Made by a program: the position numbers and the translations under genes. Below are positions 6,947 to 10,198 of a stretch of 10,198 nt of DNA, piece after piece (the first letter of the stretch is position 1; each line of letters begins with the position of its first letter). Location: NCBI GenBank assembly GCA_003445095.1, contig DLVS01000093.1, forward strand, positions 12,402-22,599, written 5' to 3'. The notes below the pieces were generated by a model. It was not told where the DNA came from. It did no database searches and saw only the letters and a list, made by a program, of their open reading frames with translations. The stretch comes from Verrucomicrobiales bacterium (GTDB lineage: Bacteria > Verrucomicrobiota > Verrucomicrobiia > Limisphaerales > UBA9464).

Positions 6947-8559
6947 GCACCGTGGTTGAACGCCTGCCGCCGTGCGTGGTGTTTGAGGACGACGACTTGC
7001 TGGTGGTAAACAAACCGCCGGGATGGAATACCCATGCTCCCGCACCCTTTGCGGGCGAAGGCATTCATGATTGGTTGAAACATCGGGAACCGCGCTGGGC
7101 GAAACTGGCCATCGTCCATCGCCTCGATAAAGACACCAGCGGCCTCATGATATTTTGCAAGACCCCCACTGCGAATCGATCGCTCACCCGCCAGTTTGCC
7201 CAGCGCCAAGTAATCAAGCGCTATGTGCTCGTCACAGACCGGCCGGTTGCCCGTGACGCCTTCACCTGCATCAAGCCGCTGACTCGGGTCGGTGATCGTT
7301 ATCAAGCCCGTCCCACTGGCGCGGCGGGTGATCAAGCCGAGACCAGGTTTCATGTTCGAACCCGAGAGGCAGGTCTGACGTGGCTGGACGCCGAACCCGT
7401 AACCGGGCGAACCCATCAGATCCGAGTTCATGCCGCGTCGGAAGGGTTGCCGATCCTTGGCGATCCCCTGTACGGAGGGACGCCAGCACCTCGGTTACAT
7501 CTGCATTCTGGCCGGCTTGAGTTTCAACATCCGTGCGGCGCCGAGCTCATGCGGTTCACCCTGGAGCCCGATTTCACTCAAACCGCAGCGGCACAATTGC
7601 GAGGTGCGATTGTTGATTCCGGCTGGACCAATTGCTTCCGCTGGCAAAATGGATCAGCCGATGCCACCCCGGGGCAATATGTTGATCGGCTCGGGGCGTT
7701 CCTGTTGTTGCACGCGGAGCGCGAGCCGGCGGTCGCCAAACTAACCAGCGGGAACCCATGGCACCTGGCGGAAGAGCCCGCGCCCGAGTCCATCTATTTC
7801 AGGCAACTTCAGCGGCATATTGGTCGGGCCGCGCCGCGGGACTCCTGTCCGCGCTGTTTGGCGGGTCCAATTGCGCCGCCGACCTTTGAAGTGCGAGAGA
7901 ATGGAGTCCGTTTTGAGTTGAGCTTTCAAGAAGGCTATTCGACCGGATTATTTCTGGACCAGCGCGACAATCGACGACGGCTGCTCACTAGCCATGTCGC
8001 CGCCGGTTTTCCGCTCTTTACGAAGTCTCCGTCGGTGCCTGAGATGCTCAACTGTTTCGCCTACACTTGCGGATTCAGTGTGTGTGCGGCCTTGGGAGGA
8101 GCTCGAACGACGAGCCTGGATTTGTCCCGCAAATATCTCGACTGGGGTCGTCGTAACTTCACGTTAAATGGCCTCGATTCGGCGGCCCACGACTTTATCC
8201 ACGGCGATGTGTTCGACTGGTCCAAGCGTTTGGCGAAGAAGAAGCGCCAGTTCGATCTCATCGTGTTGGACCCCCCGACCTTTTCACGCTCCCGCGAACA
8301 TGGGGACTTTCGAGCAGAGTCCAACTATGCCGACTTGGTCACGCTGGTTATGCCGCTGTTGCGGTCGGGCGGAGTACTGTTTGCCTCGACCAACGCCGCC
8401 CGGCTGGCACCGGAACGATTTTTGACTCAAGTGCGCGGCGCGATCTCGGCCACGGGGCGCCGGATCCTGCAGGAACACTACGTTCCGCAGCCTCCGGACT
8501 TCCCGATCTCCCGTGAAGAGCCGGCATACCTTAAGACGGTTTGGCTGCGGTTGAATTGA
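6943..8559 (+). CDS. Fused RluA-type pseudouridine synthase and RlmK/RlmI-type rRNA methyltransferase, 538 aa
   Basis: Residues 10-215 are a complete RluA-family pseudouridine synthase. It has VVFEDDDLLVVNKPPGW (12-28), then HRLDKDTSGLM with the catalytic aspartate D62, then GRTHQIRVH (155-163), and no N-terminal S4 domain. Residues about 225-538 are a SAM-dependent RNA methyltransferase of the RlmI/RlmK group (COG1092). They include the central domain (NCFRW...TPGQYVDRLGAFLLLH), TGLFLDQRDNR (334-344), motif I LNCFAYTCGF (369-378) and D393 in SLDLSRKYLDW for the SAM ribose. Motif IV is DLIVLDPPTFSRS (438-450). The PUA domain of RlmI is absent; the pseudouridine synthase occupies its place. 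DPPTFSRS and GGARTTSLDLSRKYLDW resemble the RlmK half of RlmKL. The segment after motif IV reads F-A-S-T-N (480-484), without the cysteine of m5C enzymes. ATG 6943 overlaps the CPBP stop by ATGA. The frame is open further upstream, but that part lies inside the CPBP gene. Predicted activity: two modifications of rRNA, sites unknown. Confidence 0.93.
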   Translation: MSTVVERLPPCVVFEDDDLLVVNKPPGWNTHAPAPFAGEGIHDWLKHREPRWAKLAIVHRLDKDTSGLMIFCKTPTANRSLTRQFAQRQVIKRYVLVTDRPVARDAFTCIKPLTRVGDRYQARPTGAAGDQAETRFHVRTREAGLTWLDAEPVTGRTHQIRVHAASEGLPILGDPLYGGTPAPRLHLHSGRLEFQHPCGAELMRFTLEPDFTQTAAAQLRGAIVDSGWTNCFRWQNGSADATPGQYVDRLGAFLLLHAEREPAVAKLTSGNPWHLAEEPAPESIYFRQLQRHIGRAAPRDSCPRCLAGPIAPPTFEVRENGVRFELSFQEGYSTGLFLDQRDNRRRLLTSHVAAGFPLFTKSPSVPEMLNCFAYTCGFSVCAALGGARTTSLDLSRKYLDWGRRNFTLNGLDSAAHDFIHGDVFDWSKRLAKKKRQFDLIVLDPPTFSRSREHGDFRAESNYADLVTLVMPLLRSGGVLFASTNAARLAPERFLTQVRGAISATGRRILQEHYVPQPPDFPISREEPAYLKTVWLRLN

Positions 8560-8662
8560 CTCGGTTTGGGAGCCGGTTCGCCCTGGGCCGACTTCAACAG
8601 ACTGACATTCGATCACGAGAATGCCACTGGGGCAGGCCGATGAGGCACAGTGCCGCAGTATA

Positions 8663-8691
8663 TTGAGATTCGCCTTTTTGCATTCCATAAC
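8663..8691 (+). promoter_or_regulatory. Candidate sigma-70 promoter for the HPr gene
   Basis: TTGAGA (8663-8668, 5 of 6 matches to TTGACA) is followed after exactly 17 bp by CATAAC (8686-8691, 4 of 6 matches to TATAAT). Transcription would start near 8698, 46 bases before the GTG at 8744. This supports the short form of HPr over a start at 8621, which would lie upstream of the transcript. A short dyad, GGCAC-A-GTGCC (8644-8654), lies just upstream of the -35 box. The rest of 8560-8743 shows nothing I can name. Confidence 0.35.
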
Positions 8692-8743
8692 AGGATTAAC
8701 TGTTGGCAAGAACGCCGGCAATGCGGCACGCTCCGCAACGGAA

Positions 8744-9046
8744 GTGAGCGCACCCACGGCCAACTCCAATCAGCGACTAACTGTGTCCCGCGAAGTTACG
8801 GTGACTAACCGATTGGGGGTCCATGCCCGCCCCTCATCGCAATTTGTCAAGTTAGCTGGCTCGTTCGCCTGTGATGTGTTTATCGAAAAAGACGGTGAGA
8901 CCATCAATGGTAAGAGCATCATGGGATTGCTGATGCTCGCGGCTGGCCCCGGAAGTCTGCTCACCATCACCTGCACGGGTGAAGGAGCCACCGACGCTTT
9001 AGAGCAGCTCGTATCCCTGATTGAGAACAAATTTGGCGAATCATGA
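8744..9046 (+). CDS. HPr family phosphocarrier protein, about 100 aa
   Basis: A small cytoplasmic protein of the PTS phosphocarrier family. The core reads NRLGVHARPSSQFVKLA with the active-site histidine (codon 8822-8824; EI phosphorylates this residue in classical HPr). It is followed 31 residues later by NGKSIMGLLMLAAGPG with the regulatory serine (codon 8915-8917), the spacing of His15 and Ser46. The protein ends normally in LIENKFGES. The serine motif suggests control by HPr kinase/phosphorylase, known in several phyla beyond the Firmicutes. The start is uncertain: GTG 8744 gives 100 aa, GTG 8783 about 87 aa, and ATG 8621 gives 141 aa with a long N-terminal extension that has no HPr homology visible to me. 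No start has a good SD. The neighbours hold no other PTS gene, so a regulatory rather than a sugar-transport role is possible. Confidence 0.92.
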   Translation: MSAPTANSNQRLTVSREVTVTNRLGVHARPSSQFVKLAGSFACDVFIEKDGETINGKSIMGLLMLAAGPGSLLTITCTGEGATDALEQLVSLIENKFGES

Positions 9047-9089
9047 GGAATGATTCCTAGGCTACCCGAAGTTCATTTCCCTCCCTCTT

Positions 9090-9371
9090 ATGTCCGACTT
9101 CGATATTCATTATGTGGCCAAGCTTGCTCGCGTCGGTTTAACCGCCGATGAGGCGTCGCACTTGGGTTCCCAGTTAGAGGGGATTTTGGGATATGTCGCA
9201 CAGCTAAAGGAAGTGGATGTCTCGGACGTGGAAGCCACCGCCCACGCCTACCCGTTGGTGAACGTCACGCGCCCTGACGAACCTCGGGCGCCATTGTCAC
9301 ATGACGAGGCAATGCGAAACGCGCCGGCCCAAGCTGGCGGCTTATTTCTAGTTCCGAAGATCGTAGAGTAA
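9090..9371 (+). CDS. gatC: Asp-tRNA(Asn)/Glu-tRNA(Gln) amidotransferase subunit GatC, 93 aa
   Basis: The smallest subunit of the GatCAB complex, which turns Glu-tRNA(Gln) and often Asp-tRNA(Asn) into the amide forms. GatC wraps round GatA and GatB and stabilises them. The full family pattern is present: DIHYVAKLARVGLTADEA at the N-terminus, the second helix LEGILGYVAQL, then DVEATAHAYPLVNVTRPDEP, and the conserved end GGLFLVPKIVE. The length is normal. The gene follows HPr by 43 bp on the same strand. Unlike the common gatCA(B) order, gatA does not come next: the following gene is convergent. The start ATG is preceded by a pyrimidine run (TTTCCCTCCCTCTT) and has no SD. Confidence 0.95.
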   Translation: MSDFDIHYVAKLARVGLTADEASHLGSQLEGILGYVAQLKEVDVSDVEATAHAYPLVNVTRPDEPRAPLSHDEAMRNAPAQAGGLFLVPKIVE

Positions 9372-9566
9372 TTGCACGAGCTGGCCTGTTGGGCGCTTTC
9401 TTCTACGGTCGGCGGAAGGTAATACTCCAGCCGTGGGGGGATCTCGGAACCCGGCTCGAAGCGAGCACCGACTGACTGCTCCGAGGGGCGGCCGCCGCCA
9501 CTTTCACTAGAGGCGGATCACTTCTGGATTGGCACCCCCGCGTCGGAGACGCCCAATTGAAGCCAC
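9372..9566. terminator. Structured convergent intergenic region between gatC and the ABC ATPase gene
   Basis: No gene is seen in these 195 bp, but several inverted repeats crowd it. CTCGGA (9443-9448) pairs with TCCGAG (9480-9485) and encloses the hairpin GCTCG-AAG-CGAGC (see the positions 9454-9466). A 10-bp palindrome, GGCGGCCGCC, lies at 9487-9496. Nearest the ATPase stop, GCGTC-GGA-GACGC (9540-9552) is flanked by ATTGG (9528-9532) and CCAAT (9553-9557), which can extend the stem across a 7-base bulge. Both neighbouring genes end here, so folding as a bidirectional terminator is plausible. No T-run follows any stem, so a classical intrinsic terminator is not shown. Confidence 0.35.
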
Positions 9567-10198
9567 TCAATTCTTACCGCGGTGCGCTCGGTGCTCGAGA
9601 AAGTCAATCAGGCCATCCCGCAGAGAATCGTACAGCGGATGTTCCATCACGGCGGTACGATCGCGCGGCCGTGGGAAGGGAATAGAAACGATCTCACCTA
9701 CTTCTGCTGCCGGGCCGTCGGTCATGCAGACGACTCGGTCGCTGAGGTATAACGCCTCATCCACATCGTGAGTCACCATCAGCGTCGTAATTCGATTGTT
9801 TCGCCAGAGTTCCAGCAACACTGCTTGAAGCTCATAGCGCGTTAATGAATCGAGCATCCCAAACGGTTCATCTAAGAGAAGCATCTTTGGCTTCAAGGCA
9901 AATGCGCGCGCAATCCCGACCCGCTGGCGCATTCCTTGGCTCAACTCCGACGGCCTCTTGTGCATCGAATCTTCCAGTCCTACGACCGTAAGATAATATT
10001 CCGCAATCTGCTCTCGCTCGGTGGGGCTGGCAGTGAAAAATACCTGATTCACCCCCAACATCACATTCTCTCGCGCAGTCATCCACGGCAGCAGTGAAGG
10101 CGACTGGAAGACGACGCCGCGATCCGGTCCGGGACCGTCCAGTTCCCGGTCGGCCAGGATAATGCCTCCGCCAGTGATGGAACTCAGACCAGCAACCA
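9567..10198 (-). CDS. NrtD/SsuB-type ABC transporter ATP-binding protein (nitrate/nitrite/cyanate-like), C-terminal part
   Basis: The cytoplasmic ATPase of a periplasmic-binding-protein-dependent importer. The frame is open to the window edge, so 209 codons are visible; the N-terminus with Walker A is outside. Starting at the edge one reads [10 protein letters not shown], the segment that follows Walker A. Next come [25 protein letters not shown] with the Q-loop, the signature [15 protein letters not shown] (about 9900-9945), Walker B MLLLDEPF (about 9860-9885), and the H-loop [10 protein letters not shown] (about 9752-9780). GPGPDR...SLLPW and the C-terminal IPFPRPRDR...[18 protein letters not shown] closely recall NrtD/CynD of nitrate or cyanate uptake systems. 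Aliphatic sulfonate and taurine ATPases (SsuB, TauB) are related, but they usually lack that C-terminal segment. An ATG at 10082 is internal, not the real start. The permease and binding protein should lie beyond the right edge. Confidence 0.92.
   Translation of the reverse strand, partial: VAGLSSITGGGIILADRELDGPGPDRGVVFQSPSLLPWMTARENVMLGVNQVFFTASPTEREQIAEYYLTVVGLEDSMHKRPSELSQGMRQRVGIARAFALKPKMLLLDEPFGMLDSLTRYELQAVLLELWRNNRITTLMVTHDVDEALYLSDRVVCMTDGPAAEVGEIVSIPFPRPRDRTAVMEHPLYDSLRDGLIDFLEHRAHRGKN

Noticed and set aside
7846..7857. CPRC (C302, C305) in the fused RNA-modification protein as a zinc site
   Set aside because: Only one Cys pair is present, with no second pair nearby to complete a zinc ligand set.
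9046..9058. AGGAAT-G-ATTCCT palindrome just after the HPr stop as a terminator
   Set aside because: The loop would be too small for the full stem, the stem is AT-rich and short, and no T-run follows. gatC follows at once.
9443..9485. Possible tRNA in the convergent gap because of the nested stems
   Set aside because: There is no T-arm GGTTCGAATCC-like block, no anticodon arm and no acceptor stem of seven pairs.

Overview
The window looks like a chromosomal segment of a moderately GC-rich Gram-negative bacterium. I would guess Verrucomicrobiota, possibly a Pedosphaera/Limisphaerales-like lineage. The guess rests on the gene mix: an RND pump, a CAAX-protease relative of the exosortase-associated type, an HGSNAT-like membrane acyltransferase, and an HPr with a kinase-type serine. 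Start sites almost without Shine-Dalgarno sequences also fit. No ribosomal RNA or other phylogenetic marker is present, so the assignment is an inference.

Left part, minus strand (1-4656): an AraC-family regulator (3763-4656), then a complete AcrB-like RND permease (438-3650), then the first 138 codons of its periplasmic adaptor (1-415, cut by the window edge). This is a locally regulated efflux module in the order regulator, pump, adaptor. The substrate cannot be read from the sequence. The leader of the pump gene holds a small hairpin that includes its only SD-like sequence.

Divergent control region (4657-4910): a 35-nt dyad with perfect 9-bp arms, a 12-bp palindrome, and three exact copies of AAGCAGGTT (two on +, one on -). 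It is the most sign-rich noncoding stretch in the window and a good candidate for the AraC operator region.

Middle part, plus strand (4911-8559): a DUF5009/HGSNAT-like multi-pass membrane protein; a CPBP intramembrane protease resembling the PEP-CTERM-associated CAAX protease-related family; and, overlapping it by ATGA, a 538-residue two-domain RNA-modification protein. The latter joins a complete RluA-type pseudouridine synthase to an RlmK/RlmI-type methyltransferase with its central domain. It is the most unusual gene here: one polypeptide that could put both a pseudouridine and a methyl group on RNA, probably rRNA. The methyltransferase half has RlmK-like motifs and lacks the cysteine expected of an m5C enzyme.

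Right part (8560-10198): a short promoter-bearing gap, an HPr phosphocarrier gene, and gatC (Glu-tRNA(Gln) amidotransferase subunit C) without gatA following it. A structured 195-bp convergent intergenic region follows, then the C-terminal 209 codons of an NrtD-like nitrate/cyanate-type ABC ATPase on the minus strand, cut by the window edge. I saw no tRNA, rRNA, CRISPR, insertion sequence or phage feature.
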